A stretch of DNA of 41,221 nt from Rhodanobacter sp. (GCA_027307195.1 DAHUXL010000261.1:1-41221), one strand, 5' to 3'; counted from the first letter of the stretch, positions 7,687 through 16,091 are shown. Notes: generated from the letters alone by a model not told the origin. Numbers and translations are program-made.

Positions 7687-9081
7687 TCAGCGCTCGGCTT
7701 CACTCGCCGCCACCGCCAAGCCCGATACCACGCCCAGCGAGGGATCGCCTTCTACCAGCGGGATCTCCGGGAAGCAGGCCTGCACGCGTGCCTTGATCTG
7801 CGGTGAGCGCGAGGTGCCGCCGGTGAGGAAGACGCTGGCCGGGAGTTCGTCGAGATCGTTGCGCACGGTCGTGAGCGTGCGTTCCAGCTGGCCGAGAAAC
7901 GAGGCGATGGCGCTGTGAAAATCCTCGCTGCCGAGTTCGACCGCCAGGCCGTGTTCGATGAAGTCCAGTTCGGCGCAGTGGCGTGGCGAGGTGCTCAGGG
8001 TGATCTTGCTGCGCTCGGCCGCCTGGTTGAGACGGGTGGTGGCGCCGGGCTCCTGCAGGGCGCGCAGGCGCGCGCCGTAGGGTTCGTCGATGAGGCGGTA
8101 GTTCTGCTGGCGGAACTCGCGCTGCTTGGGCAGGTTGTGCACGCTGGCCGCATCCACGTAGCGGTGTGCTGGCATGCTGATCTGATCCTTGCCCAATTGC
8201 GGCATGAAGCTGTGCAGGCTGACGCTCACATCGAGGTCGGTGCCGCCCTTGGGCAGGCCCCAACTGCGCGCAATCCGCGCGGCTTCGCCGCCACCGAGTT
8301 GGGCGTGCGTCACGTCGGTGGTGCCGCCGCCGATGTCCACGATCAGTGCGTACTGCCGCTGCTGCAGACTCTGGTGGTAGTGCATCGCGGCGGCGGCCGG
8401 TTCTTCCAGAAACGACACGTGGTCGAAGCCGGCCACCGCGGCCGCCTCGCGCAGGATCTCGATCGCCTGCGCCGATCCCTGCGCACCCATCGAACTGCGA
8501 AATTCCACCGGTCGCCCGATCACCGCGCCGCGCACCGGCACGCCGAACTGGCGGCTGGCGGTGAGGCGAATGTGCTCGAGGATGTGCGTGGCGATGTGCA
8601 CGATCACCTTGCGCACCTGCGGATCGAGCCGGTAACCGAACATCGACTTGGGCGACTCGATCAGATTGCCGCCGCCGCTCTCCAGATAGCCTTCCACCGC
8701 TTCCTCGCCGAACAGAGCGTGCTGGAAGCTGGCGACCGAGGCGCTGGCGGCACGAGTCTGTTCCTCCATCCACTGCCGGCGTACTACCCGCAGCGCCTCG
8801 CGGCGCAGCTCGTCTTCGTTGCGTGATGTCGGTGCCAGTCCGCGCGCGGTGGCGGCCGCTGCTTGCTGACGCTGCTGGGTACGCACCAGCCGCAACTGGG
8901 TCTCCAGTTGCGCTTCCAACGTTGGCGTCAGGGCGAAATCATTGGGATCCGGCACCAGCTCGGGGAAATACACCGCGGTGCGGAACTGCACGGCGTCGCC
9001 GAAACGCACCAGGCTCAGCTCGCCGTCGACGATGGCCGCGGCAGCGGAGTAGCTGGTGCCGAAATCGATACCGATGTGCAT
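7687..9081 (-). CDS. Hsp70 family ATPase (YegD-like)
   Basis: A 464-residue protein with the actin/Hsp70 nucleotide-binding fold. The phosphate-1 motif reads IGIDFGTSYS (residues 3-12), the second ATP motif is VDIGGGTTDV (about residues 245-254), and a third glycine-rich part is FLTGGTSRSP near residue 417. There is no C-terminal peptide-binding domain, as in the YegD group of Hsp70-like proteins, so it is shorter than DnaK. It probably acts as a cytoplasmic ATPase; its client is unknown. The ATG at 9081 lies next to a 295-base gap shared with the divergent acyltransferase gene. Confidence 0.85.
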   Translation of the reverse strand: MHIGIDFGTSYSAAAAIVDGELSLVRFGDAVQFRTAVYFPELVPDPNDFALTPTLEAQLETQLRLVRTQQRQQAAAATARGLAPTSRNEDELRREALRVVRRQWMEEQTRAASASVASFQHALFGEEAVEGYLESGGGNLIESPKSMFGYRLDPQVRKVIVHIATHILEHIRLTASRQFGVPVRGAVIGRPVEFRSSMGAQGSAQAIEILREAAAVAGFDHVSFLEEPAAAAMHYHQSLQQRQYALIVDIGGGTTDVTHAQLGGGEAARIARSWGLPKGGTDLDVSVSLHSFMPQLGKDQISMPAHRYVDAASVHNLPKQREFRQQNYRLIDEPYGARLRALQEPGATTRLNQAAERSKITLSTSPRHCAELDFIEHGLAVELGSEDFHSAIASFLGQLERTLTTVRNDLDELPASVFLTGGTSRSPQIKARVQACFPEIPLVEGDPSLGVVSGLAVAASEAER

Positions 9082-9333
9082 GGATCACGCTGTCGCTGTT
9101 TGGCAACCCGGCAGTATGACGGGAACAGGGGTTGGCGTCTGGCAAACGTATCCATCCAGTCAAGGCTGTCCCGGCAGGTGGCGCCACAGGACAGCGCGAG
9201 ATTGGCCCCAGCCGGCGGGCACGATGAGTAGCCATGGCCCTGGTATGGCGCACTTGCCGAGTGGGGGGCGGCTTTGGAAACAGCTGCCCGCGAAAAGTCA
9301 TGAAAGCATCTTCGGCAGCTTGGAAAAATCTCG

Positions 9334-9339
9334 CACAAT
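9334..9339 (+). promoter_or_regulatory. Possible promoter -10 box of the acyltransferase gene
   Basis: CACAAT, with TTCGGC at 9311-9316 as a poor -35 match and a 17-base spacer. It would give a leader of about 30 bases to the ATG at 9377. The rest of the gap 9082-9376 shows no other clear element by eye. Confidence 0.25.
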
Positions 9340-9376
9340 GCTGGCCTTCCCCTTCATCCCCCGTGACAGGACGTCC

Positions 9377-10525
9377 ATGAATCGTCTCCCCGGCCTCGAC
9401 CTGCTGCGTGCCATCGCCATCGTCTGGGTGATGCTGTTCCACTCGTTCGTCGTCGGTGGGCTTGGTCCGGACTTCGCGTGGCTGTCGCGCTACGGCTGGG
9501 CGGGTGTGGACATCTTCTTCGTGCTCAGCGGTTTCCTGATCGGCACGCAGGTGTTGCGGCCATTGCAGCGTGGCGAGCCATTGGCGTTCGGCGGGTTTTA
9601 CGCGCGCCGTGCGTGGCGCATCCTGCCGGCGTTTGCGGTGGTGCTGGCGCTGTATGTGTTCTTCCCGATGCTGCGAGAGGTGCCGGGTCTGCAGCCGTGG
9701 TGGCAGTTCGCCACGTTCACGCTGAATCTGCTGATCGACTACAACCAGAACCAGGCTTTCTCGCATGCATGGTCGCTGTGTGTGGAGGAGCATTTCTACC
9801 TGGTGTTTCCGCTGCTGGCGTGGTGGCTGACGCGGCGGCCCTCGACGCCGAAGTTCATCGGCGTGTGCGCGGCGGTGGTCATGCTCGGCATCGTCTTGCG
9901 CACGACGGTATGGCTGCATGATGCAGCGATCGATCCGCCGCGCAACTGGTTTCTTGAGGACATCTACTACCCGACCTGGATGCGCCTGGACGGACTGCTG
10001 ATGGGCATCATGCTGGCCGTCTTGCGAGTTTACCGACCGCAGGCCTGGGCACGATGGCAGGCACGCTCGAACGTCATTCTGCTCGGCGGTGTCGCGGTGT
10101 CATGCCTCGCGCTCTGGCTGTTTCGCGATCGCACCGGCTTGCTCGCGAATGCGCTCGGCTGGCCGCTGCTGTCGTTCGGTTTAGGGCTGCTGGTGTTTGC
10201 CGGCGCGGATCGCAACAGTCTGATCGGTCGTTGGCGGGTGCCTGGCGCGGGTTGGCTTGCGGCCATATCGTACAGCCTGTATCTCAGTCACAAGATTGCC
10301 TTCCATGTTGTGGCGACAACGCTCGATGCGCAGTTGCATGGACATGGCATGGTCGCTTTCGCGACGTACGCCGTGGCTGCACTGCTGCTGGGCGCGGCGC
10401 TGCATTATCTGGTCGAGCGCCCGTTCCTGCGCCTGCGCGAGTACAGGGCGACCAGAAAGCTTTCGGGGGCCGTCGAAAACGGAAAAGCGATGGCGGCCCC
10501 CGGCGCGGCTGATGCCTCAGCCTGA
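9377..10525 (+). CDS. Acyltransferase 3 family membrane protein (OafA/YrhL-like)
   Basis: A 382-residue membrane protein with about ten hydrophobic segments, of the acyltransferase 3 family that O-acylates sugars, lipopolysaccharide or other envelope glycans. The N-terminus shows the family signature LPGLDLLRAIAIVWVMLFHS, with the catalytic-type histidine (His24) at the end of the first membrane helix, and WAGVDIFFVLSGFLIG in the second helix. The FSHAWSLCVEEHFYLVFPLL segment (around residues 130-150) matches the conserved SLxxExxFY motif. The ATG is backed by AGGA with a 5-base gap. The acceptor glycan is unknown. It is convergent with a sulfotransferase gene; the 137-base gap is strongly structured. 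Confidence 0.88.
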   Translation: MNRLPGLDLLRAIAIVWVMLFHSFVVGGLGPDFAWLSRYGWAGVDIFFVLSGFLIGTQVLRPLQRGEPLAFGGFYARRAWRILPAFAVVLALYVFFPMLREVPGLQPWWQFATFTLNLLIDYNQNQAFSHAWSLCVEEHFYLVFPLLAWWLTRRPSTPKFIGVCAAVVMLGIVLRTTVWLHDAAIDPPRNWFLEDIYYPTWMRLDGLLMGIMLAVLRVYRPQAWARWQARSNVILLGGVAVSCLALWLFRDRTGLLANALGWPLLSFGLGLLVFAGADRNSLIGRWRVPGAGWLAAISYSLYLSHKIAFHVVATTLDAQLHGHGMVAFATYAVAALLLGAALHYLVERPFLRLREYRATRKLSGAVENGKAMAAPGAADASA

Positions 10526-10612
10526 CCTCTGACGATGGTGTGGATTTCCGTAGGTGGCGAGGCCCCGCGCCTTGCTGGCGTCATGAACGCGAGCCATCGG
10601 GCATGACGAGCG

Positions 10613-10669
10613 GGTATGGGCGAGGCAGTTCGTCTGCGATACCTCGCCCGGCTGTTGCCGGCTCATACC
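10613..10669. terminator. Three-way-junction structure between convergent genes
   Basis: Between the two convergent stops, GGTATG (10613-10618) pairs with CATACC (10664-10669). Inside lie two hairpins: GGCGAGG with CCTCGCC (10619-10625 and 10642-10648) and CGGC with GCCG around a TGTT loop (10649-10660). The right end reaches into the last codons of the sulfotransferase gene. It could act as a terminator for both directions, but there is no T-run. Confidence 0.35.
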
Positions 10670-11598
10670 GTGCACGAAATGGACCCCGTGTGTTTGCCGG
10701 AGTCCCGGCGGCTGGTGATGCGGGCTTCCCTGTCGCGGGAAAGAAGGCATTTCGCGCGCAGGTTGTCGTACGACTCCAGATGATCGTCCAGCCACAGCTT
10801 GAACTTCGCGGTGAACAAGTCGTCTGCCTTGTTTTCCATGGGCTGCGGAAGGCCACTGACGGCGGCGCGCTTCCAGGGTTCATGTTCCAGATCCGCGATG
10901 GTCTGACTGCAGGCATCCGCCAGCCGGGTGTCGGGTCGCAGATTCAGGAATTGACAGAGCCGGGCCCATTCGACGTCCGGTTGGCGGATCAAGTCTTCCA
11001 GAAATACGAAGCTGTGATTCGCGCGACCGAGGCAGGCTTGATGAATCTGCATGGCGCGGTTCCAGCGACGCGCCCAGTGCACCGAGCCGCCGCCAAAGGC
11101 ATCGTCGTTTTCAAAGCGCAGATAGGCGTCTGCCAGCGAGGCAAGCACGTGTGCACCCGGGCGTATGACGTGGATGAAACGGGCATCGGGCGCGCAGGCT
11201 TCGATCTCCGGCATGTACAGAAGATGGTTCGGTGTCTTTTCCACCCACAGCGAACAATCGGCCTGCAGCGCAAGCGCATCGAGCAGACCGATGAATTTGG
11301 CAGCACAGGCGTTCGAGCTGAAAGGTACCCGCCTGATCTGCGCGCGTTCGCCATCGAGCGAGTGCAGCAGCGGGGCAATCGATGGCCTTGCTTCCTTTCG
11401 CATCCATCCAAGACGTTGGCGCCATCGGCGGCGGCGCGGCTTGGCTCGATGATCGCCCCAGCGCCATTCCAGATCAGCGTACAGACGTTCAAAGAAGGCC
11501 GTCTCGGGCAGGGTGTAAACATCCGGGTGCCTGGCCAGCAAGGCCTGCACGACCGTCGTGCCTGATCGCGGACAACCAACGATAAAAGTCCGTTGCAC
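10663..11598 (-). CDS. Sulfotransferase family protein
   Basis: A 311-residue PAPS-dependent sulfotransferase-like protein. The 5'-phosphosulfate loop is clear at the N-terminus: VGCPRSGTTVVQALLARHP (residues 7-25). The 3'-phosphate binding region is likely RFIHVIRPGAHVLASL (near residue 138), and a late FLEDLIRQP segment matches the family. It begins with GTG at 11598, preceded by GGAGAT nine bases upstream. Bacterial members sulfate lipids, polysaccharides or small molecules; the acceptor is not evident. The nearby acyltransferase might act on the same envelope glycan, but the genes converge and are not cotranscribed, so this is speculative. Confidence 0.85.
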   Translation of the reverse strand: MQRTFIVGCPRSGTTVVQALLARHPDVYTLPETAFFERLYADLEWRWGDHRAKPRRRRWRQRLGWMRKEARPSIAPLLHSLDGERAQIRRVPFSSNACAAKFIGLLDALALQADCSLWVEKTPNHLLYMPEIEACAPDARFIHVIRPGAHVLASLADAYLRFENDDAFGGGSVHWARRWNRAMQIHQACLGRANHSFVFLEDLIRQPDVEWARLCQFLNLRPDTRLADACSQTIADLEHEPWKRAAVSGLPQPMENKADDLFTAKFKLWLDDHLESYDNLRAKCLLSRDREARITSRRDSGKHTGSISCTV

Positions 11599-12162
11599 GG
11601 CTTTGGATCTCCATCAACTTGTGCCGGGAGCGACAGGCCCGGCCATTCACATCCGTGTTCAAACGTCTGCGAGTCCGGGTGGTTGACCTGTGAAGGGGCG
11701 GAAGACCGCAAGCGCAGCGCCGACGTGCATGTCACTGCCGCAGGCGGCGTGGAGTATCAAATACGTTGCGCCGGGCCGATCCACGGGCAACTGATGTCAC
11801 TGGGCAAGAGCCTGCGATGTGTCAGCGACGATGCGCTCAATGGCGGGCGGTTGCTTCATCGTGTAGCGCTTCACGCGCAACACGATGGCGCCGGCATGGC
11901 GGCGTACGCGCGCACGCAAAAAAGCCGCGTCAGGCTGCGCCGGACGCGGCAAATGTTTGAACCGACCCACTGCCAGTGCATCGGGAGCCAGCAGCGGAGA
12001 ATTCCGACTGGCCCTAGCCACGTTAGCGATCGTCTGTCTCACGGACTGGGATGGCGCCCGGCCGATGCCGGATTTCGTTCGTCACACGGTCTAGACGGCT
12101 GTGGCAGGCACGATGGGGTTCATGTTGGCCAACGCGGCACAACATTCCCATGAGAGCGTGCC
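11599..12162. other. 564-base stretch without a convincing gene
   Basis: No frame here has both a ribosome binding site and protein-like composition. A 186-codon frame on the plus strand (11593-12153) and an 81-codon frame on the minus strand (11797-12042) are open but lack support. The left part should carry the promoter of the sulfotransferase gene. The only clear signal is a minus-strand terminator at 11918-11950. Something transcribed leftward, from the right, should therefore end here: a small RNA or the long 3' end of the trmO message. Confidence 0.5.
11918..11950 (-). terminator. Rho-independent terminator on the minus strand
   Basis: Read on the minus strand, GCCGCGTC pairs with GACGCGGC (plus-strand arms 11924-11931 and 11943-11950, 8 perfect pairs, 11-base loop) and is followed directly by six T (11923-11918). 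This is a textbook intrinsic terminator. It is orphan: no convincing minus-strand gene ends just upstream of it. Confidence 0.7.
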
Positions 12163-12318
12163 ATGTTGATCACCATCCTGATTGTCGTCCTTGTCCTGGC
12201 CCTCGTCGGCGGTCTGCCGACCTGGCGGCATTCCCGTTCGTGGGGTTACGGTCCGAGCGGTGGCATCGGCCTGATCCTGATCATCCTGCTGGTGCTTTTT
12301 CTGCTCGGCCGGTTGTGA
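12163..12318 (+). CDS. DUF3309 family small membrane protein
   Basis: A 51-residue protein with two hydrophobic segments (residues 1-17 and 34-51) around the conserved centre GLPTWRHSRSWGYGPSGG. This matches the DUF3309 family as I know it, short proteins widespread in Proteobacteria and often described as stress-related, with unknown function. The ATG at 12163 has GAGAG upstream at an acceptable distance. The length is the normal full length for the family. It is convergent with trmO, 28 bases between stops. Confidence 0.85.
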   Translation: MLITILIVVLVLALVGGLPTWRHSRSWGYGPSGGIGLILIILLVLFLLGRL

Positions 12319-12346
12319 GGCCGGCTCTGAGGCGATAGGAACGCAC

Positions 12347-12883
12347 TCACTTGGCTGATGTGGAGCGCGGCTTGCGTGGCCCCGGTGCGGACTGCCGTCC
12401 CTGCGTCGCGTCGATCTCGTCGATCCAGCCTGCGCGCGAGCTCGGAAACGCGTCGGCATAGGGCACGTACGGCTTGATGTCGAGGATAGGAGTGCCGTCG
12501 AGCAGATCCATGCCGCGCACACGCAGTGCGTGTTCCTCGACGCCAACCAGCTCGACCGCGGACAGGCCGATCGCATTCGGCCGGTGCGGCGAACGGGTCG
12601 CCAGCACGCTGCGCTTGCCACCGCCACGTGGTGGCCGCACCTCGGTCTTCCAGCCTTCGCTGCGATGGAACACGAACACCAGCCAGATCCGCTCGAAACC
12701 GGCGAGATCGCGAAACGCCGCGGCCGGAAAATCCGCCGTGAATTCGATGATCGCCTCGGCCACGGCGCCGGTCTCGGTGCCTTCGACCACGGTGGGCTGG
12801 TGCGGCGCGTCGATGCGTCGCGCATATGGCGAGCGCACGAACGCGATCGGGTGGCAGGAAAACACGCTGGAGGTATCGTTCAT
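12347..12883 (-). CDS. trmO: tRNA (N6-threonylcarbamoyladenosine(37)-N6)-methyltransferase TrmO
   Basis: A 178-residue protein of the TsaA/TrmO family, which uses S-adenosylmethionine to methylate t6A at position 37 of threonine tRNA and so tunes decoding of ACY codons. Family features visible are PIAFVRSPYA near residue 12, the RPPRGGGKRSVLATRSPHRPNAIGLS region (residues 81-106, containing the conserved RSPHRPNxIG), and LLDGTPILDIKPYVPYAD near residue 128. E. coli TrmO is longer, with an extra C-terminal part; this short form is common. Upstream on the minus strand TACGCT lies 7 bases before the ATG, which could mean a leaderless or near-leaderless message. Confidence 0.88.
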   Translation of the reverse strand: MNDTSSVFSCHPIAFVRSPYARRIDAPHQPTVVEGTETGAVAEAIIEFTADFPAAAFRDLAGFERIWLVFVFHRSEGWKTEVRPPRGGGKRSVLATRSPHRPNAIGLSAVELVGVEEHALRVRGMDLLDGTPILDIKPYVPYADAFPSSRAGWIDEIDATQGRQSAPGPRKPRSTSAK

Positions 12884-12969
12884 GGTGGTCAGCGTAGCGG
12901 GATGACGGCATTATCCATCCTCCGCACTCCTTCCCCTGGCTTTATCCACTTTCCCCTGCCGAGGACGCC

Positions 12970-13344
12970 ATGAAATATCTGGTGATGATCTATTGCGACG
13001 ACACTTTGCTGAACGCGTTGCCGGACGGCGAGTTCGACACGATGATGCACGGCTGTTTCATGCATGCGGACGAATTGCAGGCGCAAGGCCATCTGCACGA
13101 TTCGCAGCAACTGGAGGCGCCGGCCACGGCGCGTACGCTGCGCGTACGCAACGACCGCGTCAGCGTGGTCGACGGGCCGTTCGCCGAGACCAAGGAATAC
13201 CTGGGCGGCTTCAATCTGATCGAGGCCGACAGCATGGACGAGGCGGTACGGATCGCCTCGGAGTTCCCGTGGTCGCGCACCGGCGCGATCGAGATCCGCC
13301 CGGTGCGCGACATGGACGCGGTGCGCCGCCGGGTGGGCGCGTGA
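12970..13344 (+). CDS. YciI-like (YCII/DGPF domain) protein
   Basis: A 124-residue protein of the YCII-related family. The family mark DGPF is present in VVDGPFAETKEYLGGFNLIEA (near residues 64-84), after an MKYLVMIYCDD start. The fold is a ferredoxin-like dimer; some members are linked to sigma factors of the ECF group, but none is adjacent here. The ATG has GAGGA with a 5-base gap. Function is unknown. Confidence 0.85.
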   Translation: MKYLVMIYCDDTLLNALPDGEFDTMMHGCFMHADELQAQGHLHDSQQLEAPATARTLRVRNDRVSVVDGPFAETKEYLGGFNLIEADSMDEAVRIASEFPWSRTGAIEIRPVRDMDAVRRRVGA

Positions 13345-13410
13345 TGACTGGTGCTTCCCCCGCGGTGGCGGACGCGCGACCATGCGACTCCTGCCCGTAG
13401 TGATCCAGCC

Positions 13411-13944
13411 ATGAATTCATCCGACGACGACTATGATGCCGAGCGCGAATTCGACGATGTCGACGAAGATTCGGTCGACGCGAAGGTCTGGCAGCTGCTG
13501 CTGCTGATCAATCCCGGCGACGAGGAAACCGCGCTGCTGCAGTTCAACGACTATCGCGAGGCGGTGGCTGATGTCGATGCCGACGAGGTCGAGCCGATCG
13601 AGCTGATCGGCCGGGTGATCGACTGGCGCTCCGGTTTCATCGTCGGCGCGCACGACCTGCGCTCGCTGGTGCAGGCGATCAACGAATTGTCCTCGCGCTG
13701 GAATCTGTCGATCGACTGGAACGGCGACCCGGACGACGACGAGTTCTTCGACGATCTGGATGAGGCCGAACTGTTTTCGATCGCCTACGACCGCCTGGCC
13801 GAATTCGGCTACACGCTGTGGGCATGGGAGACCGACGGCGACACCTACGCGGGCTGGATGACGCTGACCCGCGACAGCGAGCCGCTGCGCGAACTGGCCA
13901 CGACGCTGGGCATCAATCTGCGCCTGGGCAGCGAAGTGAGCTGA
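13411..13944 (+). CDS. Acidic cytoplasmic protein, DUF6630-like
   Basis: A 177-residue very acidic protein with long runs of Asp and Glu at the start (residues 4-24) and around residue 110 (DDDEFFDDLDEAE). The central part (VWQLLLLINPGDEETALLQF, IGRVIDWRSGF) resembles what I remember of DUF6630 proteins in Xanthomonadales, but this is from memory. There is no signal peptide or membrane segment. The start follows the YciI-like gene by 66 bases, so both may be in one transcript. No function is known. Confidence 0.6.
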   Translation: MNSSDDDYDAEREFDDVDEDSVDAKVWQLLLLINPGDEETALLQFNDYREAVADVDADEVEPIELIGRVIDWRSGFIVGAHDLRSLVQAINELSSRWNLSIDWNGDPDDDEFFDDLDEAELFSIAYDRLAEFGYTLWAWETDGDTYAGWMTLTRDSEPLRELATTLGINLRLGSEVS

Positions 13945-13959
13945 GTGCCATGCGGCGGG

Positions 13960-14859
13960 CTACTCCGCCACGGCGGTATCCACCGGCCGTCCGGCCAGCC
14001 ACAACGCCAGGTTCCTGACATAGCGTTCGATCGAGCGTTGCGCCTCGGGCGAATGCGCCAGGGCATCGCCCGGCGGTTCGGCGACGAAGCTGGGTGCGCC
14101 CAGCTGCGGATTCCAGTTGTAGTCGGCGAAGTGGTGGAAGGTCGACTGCGCGATGGCGGGCCCGCCGTCGGCCGAGGGCTCGAACGCCACCACGAGGTTG
14201 AATTCTGCGCCGCTGACCGTGCTGCGGCCGGTCGCGATCACCCGCGCACTCGGATCGTCCGCCGGCTTGCCGACGGCGCCTTCATGCGGATGCGCTGGCA
14301 GGCAATGCACGGTGCCGTCGGGCGAGTCCGGATCGGTCAGCACCGGATGCAACGGCGCGCTGATCCGGATGTGCTGGAAATCGCCATTGGCACCGGAATG
14401 GTAGTTGGGCCACAGGATGTCGCTGGCGAAGGTATCGTCGATGCAGTGACGCGCCGGGTCGGGCTCGGGATGCTTCGAATGGAAGAAGTGCGCGGCACCG
14501 ACGCCGCCCAGCGTGCACACCGAACAGCCAAGGTCCATGTGGTCGCGCGTCACCAGCAGGCCGCCGCCGCGCTGGCGGAAACGCGAGATGGCGGCGCAGT
14601 CTTCCTCGGTGAGTCCGTCGCCGGTATCGACGGCGAACAGCCACATCTCATCGAACGATGACGTGTCCAGTTGCGACAGCACGCTGTCCGGTGCGCCGAG
14701 TGGATCGCGGTCGCGCGCCGTCACATCGAACAGCGGCGTGCCGGCTCTATCGCGCAGGCCGGCCAGATAGTCGCGCAACAGGCTGAAGCGGCCGATATGC
14801 CAATCGTCGATGACGGTGGGAATCGTCGTCTGCAACAGGATTCTGCTCGGCTGGCTCAT
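13960..14859 (-). CDS. Conserved protein with possible class I glutamine amidotransferase-like (ThuA-like) fold
   Basis: A 299-residue soluble protein. The order of segments suggests the fold: a strand start RILLQTTIPT, then DEMWLFAVDTGDGLTEED, then FRQRGGGLLVTRDHMDLG (about residues 99-116), as in ThuA and amidotransferase-like proteins where a GGGLL-type turn follows a helix. Two cysteines sit in a SVC-rich patch (DLGCSVCTLGG). His and Asp residues (HSKHPEPD, HFADYNWNP) could form a metal or catalytic site, but the canonical nucleophile elbow is not obvious. The ATG at 14859 is chosen over a TTG at 14877. It follows the zinc-finger gene by 18 bases in the same direction, so they are likely an operon. 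Fold call is inference. Confidence 0.55.
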   Translation of the reverse strand: MSQPSRILLQTTIPTVIDDWHIGRFSLLRDYLAGLRDRAGTPLFDVTARDRDPLGAPDSVLSQLDTSSFDEMWLFAVDTGDGLTEEDCAAISRFRQRGGGLLVTRDHMDLGCSVCTLGGVGAAHFFHSKHPEPDPARHCIDDTFASDILWPNYHSGANGDFQHIRISAPLHPVLTDPDSPDGTVHCLPAHPHEGAVGKPADDPSARVIATGRSTVSGAEFNLVVAFEPSADGGPAIAQSTFHHFADYNWNPQLGAPSFVAEPPGDALAHSPEAQRSIERYVRNLALWLAGRPVDTAVAE

Positions 14860-14877
14860 CGTCGCGGCACTCGGCAA

Positions 14878-15186
14878 TCAGTAGTAACGCGGGATCGGCC
14901 CGAGCTGCGGCGTCATGCGGTCGCGCAGATCAAACATCACCTCATCCACATAGCACCAGCCCCAGCCTTCGAGTGGGTCGTAGCCTTCGATGATCGGATG
15001 CCTGGTGCTGTGAAAGTGCTTGGTGGCGTGACGGTTCGGAGAATCGTCGCAGCAGCCGACATGCCCGCAGGTGCGGCAGAGGCGCAGGTGCAGCCAGACA
15101 TCGCCGGACTGCAGGCATTCTTCACAGCCACGCGCGCTGGGCGTGACATCCTGAATGCCGTCGAGATGGTTGCATTGAATGGCCAT
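14878..15186 (-). CDS. UBP-type zinc finger domain protein
   Basis: A 102-residue protein made almost wholly of a UBP-type zinc finger, a fold that in eukaryotes binds the C-terminus of free ubiquitin. Cys and His ligands are visible: C5, H7, CEEC around residues 21-24, then CRTCGHVGCC and HATKHFHSTRHP. Free-standing bacterial members are known but their ligand is not established. The ATG at 15186 has CGGAG about eight bases upstream. Its short spacing to the next gene (18 bases) suggests one transcript. The next gene on the plus strand (HAD) diverges from it. Confidence 0.85.
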   Translation of the reverse strand: MAIQCNHLDGIQDVTPSARGCEECLQSGDVWLHLRLCRTCGHVGCCDDSPNRHATKHFHSTRHPIIEGYDPLEGWGWCYVDEVMFDLRDRMTPQLGPIPRYY

Positions 15187-15315
15187 CGAGAGACTCCGTG
15201 GAGATCCGGAAAGTATGCCGATGCATGACGGCACGAGCAGGCTGGGCGTCTATCATAGGCCGACTTTCGGCATCTGTTCCGATACGGACCACACATGGAT
15301 GAAAAGGTTGATGAC

Positions 15316-16029
15316 ATGCTGCAACTGATCGGTTTCGATGGCGACGACACGCTGTGGCACAGCGAGGGTTACTACCGGCAGGCGAACGAGGAATTCGCCA
15401 CGATCGTCGGGCGCTACGTGGATCTGGGCGACCAGCAGGTGCACAGCACCATGCTGGCGACCGAGCAGCGCAACCTCAAACTGTTTGGTTACGGCGCGAA
15501 GGGCATGGCGTTGTCGATGGTGGAGACCGCGATTGCGGTCAGCGCCGGCCGCATCACGGCGGCCGACATCCATCGACTGATCGAGCTGGGCAAGGATGTA
15601 CTGCAGCATCCGGTGGAACTGCTGCCCGGCATCCGCGAGGCGGTCGAGGCAGTGGCGCAGCATCACGCGGTGGTGCTGATCACCAAGGGCGACCTGTTCC
15701 ATCAGGAGAAGAAGGTCGCGCAATCGGGCCTGGCCGAACTGTTCCGACGTATCGAGATCGTCTCGGAGAAGAACGCCGATACCTACCGTCGCGTGCTGGC
15801 CGAGTTCAAGTTGCAGCCGGCGCAGTTCGCGATGGTCGGCAATTCGTTGCGCTCGGATATCGAGCCGGTGGTGAAGCTCGGCGGCTGGGGCATCCATCTG
15901 CCGTATCACGTGACGTGGGCGCATGAACTGGAGCACGATCTCGGCGACGATCATCCGCACGTGATCACGGTGGAAGCACCTTCGGCGATTCCCGCGGCGG
16001 TGGCGCAGTTGCGCGAACGGGCAGCTTGA
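15316..16029 (+). CDS. HAD superfamily hydrolase
   Basis: A 237-residue phosphatase-like protein of the haloacid dehalogenase superfamily. Motif I is GFDGDDTLWHSE (aspartates near residues 7-11, DxDxT order), motif II is the Thr in VLITKGD, motif III is the Lys in VSEKN, and motif IV is MVGNSLRSDIEP. A helical cap lies between motifs I and II, so substrates are probably small phosphorylated molecules. An ATG at 15295 would add 7 residues. The 15316 start is chosen because AAGG lies 8 bases before it. A -10-like TATCAT sits at 15251-15256. A short hairpin (16031-16045) follows the stop. Confidence 0.87.
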   Translation: MLQLIGFDGDDTLWHSEGYYRQANEEFATIVGRYVDLGDQQVHSTMLATEQRNLKLFGYGAKGMALSMVETAIAVSAGRITAADIHRLIELGKDVLQHPVELLPGIREAVEAVAQHHAVVLITKGDLFHQEKKVAQSGLAELFRRIEIVSEKNADTYRRVLAEFKLQPAQFAMVGNSLRSDIEPVVKLGGWGIHLPYHVTWAHELEHDLGDDHPHVITVEAPSAIPAAVAQLRERAA

Positions 16030-16030
16030 G

Positions 16031-16045
16031 TCGCGCGGTGCGCGA
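16031..16045 (+). terminator. Short GC hairpin after the HAD gene
   Basis: TCGCGC and GCGCGA pair perfectly around GGT, two bases after the HAD stop. Downstream there is only a loose T-rich stretch, so this is a possible, weak terminator. Confidence 0.3.
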
Positions 16046-16091
16046 GCAGGTTTGCCGTCTTTGGGTTTGACTGGATTCGGAGCGTTACGCC

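Noticed and set aside
9056-9376. N-terminal extension of the acyltransferase
   Set aside because: The frame is open upstream, but the family start and ribosome binding site fit the ATG at 9377; the added residues look non-coding.
11797-12042. 81-codon minus-strand frame starting with GTG
   Set aside because: A minus-strand intrinsic terminator lies inside it and no ribosome binding site precedes it.
11593-12153. 186-codon plus-strand frame
   Set aside because: No ribosome binding site, unusual composition, and it crosses a clear minus-strand terminator; no family resemblance.
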